Assembly: GCA_015295905.1 (NCBI GenBank)
Contig: DVEB01000022.1
Span: 1-34,004, forward strand
Direction of reading: 5' to 3'
From: Synechococcales cyanobacterium M55_K2018_004
Lineage (GTDB): Bacteria; Cyanobacteriota; Cyanobacteriia; Elainellales; Elainellaceae
DNA: 34,004 bases
Shown here: one piece after another, positions 33,855-34,004 of the stretch
How positions within the stretch are numbered: the first letter of the stretch is position 1
How the letters are laid out: the number at the start of each line of letters is the position of its first letter
Translations under genes and position numbers: made by a program
Notes under the pieces: model-generated
What the model was told of the DNA's origin: nothing
Database searches by the model: none
The model's input: only the letters and a program-made list of their open reading frames with translations

Positions 33855-34004
33855 ATGTCCACGAACCCACCCCCCACCCCCCTGAAAAAAGCAGCCCTGC
33901 GCCACCTGCTGGCCCCCAGCCCCACCACCAAACCACCCTCAGCAGCAGCTCTTCGCAATGCGAGGCAGTGGGCTAGGGCGGCAAAGTTGCTCGATGAGCG
34001 GGGG
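33855..34004 (+). CDS. Possible gene start running off the window
   Basis: From ATG 33855 an open frame continues to the window end for 50 codons. It begins MSTNPPPTPLKKAALRHLL, a proline-rich start followed by the basic helical-looking ALRNARQWARAAKLLDERG. Absence of stops and sensible composition suggest coding, but there is no clear ribosome binding site and I do not recognise the family. It could belong to the same defence region. Confidence 0.45.
   Translation, partial: MSTNPPPTPLKKAALRHLLAPSPTTKPPSAAALRNARQWARAAKLLDERG

Overview
The window is chromosomal DNA from a cyanobacterium. The octamer GCGATCGC and its core CGATCG (HIP1-type) recur throughout, inside and outside genes. Gene content agrees: a Tic20-like membrane protein, a MenG/UbiE quinone methyltransferase, a DUF445 protein, PGM1-type peptide ligase, and Uma2 (DUF820) nucleases. 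Base composition is moderately GC-rich, which would fit a Leptolyngbya-like or other filamentous lineage, but the exact organism cannot be settled here. No rRNA, tRNA, CRISPR array or intact transposase was seen.

Positions 1-14,200 are mostly core genome: rpsF (-), a fumarylacetoacetase-family hydrolase (+), a Tic20-like protein (-), a possible 6S-like structured RNA, an orphan PAS-PAS-PAS histidine kinase (+), a small cysteine-rich protein (-), glyA (+), DUF445 (-), menG (-), pyrE (+), a Tat-exported MBL-fold protein lacking its metal ligands (+), aminopeptidase P (+) and a DnaJ-TPR-WD40 gene whose 3' end is broken (-). The gaps carry two families of palindromic, MITE-like repeats: family 1 at 44, 1860, 11603 and a divergent copy at 18081; family 2 at 7403, 9823 and 18162.

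Positions 14,600-23,000 hold two co-directional clusters. The first is a PGM1-like ATP-grasp ligase, a JAMM (M67) peptidase and a MoeB/ThiF-rhodanese fusion, a plausible peptide or sulfur-carrier processing unit. The second is a three-gene ABC efflux system (ATPase, large FtsX-type permease, HlyD/MacA-type adaptor) with an operator-like region upstream.

Positions 23,000-34,004 are a defence-type accessory region centred on DNA phosphorothioation. sspB (DUF4007), sspC (large ATPase) and sspD (PAPS reductase-like) form a tight operon in which each junction is an ATGA overlap. Facing away from it is a phosphorothioation-associated methyltransferase whose N-terminal domain is duplicated at its C-terminus; it is translationally coupled to a short remnant of a restriction-nuclease-like gene. 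Four Uma2 PD-(D/E)XK nuclease genes bracket the operon; two are a tandem pair with almost identical ends and a divergent middle. No cysteine desulfurase (SspA) and no known phosphorothioate-sensing effector (SspE, SspFGH) lie in the window. The module therefore either borrows these from elsewhere, works as modification only, or uses an unrecognised effector, for which the Uma2 proteins are the local but unproven candidates.
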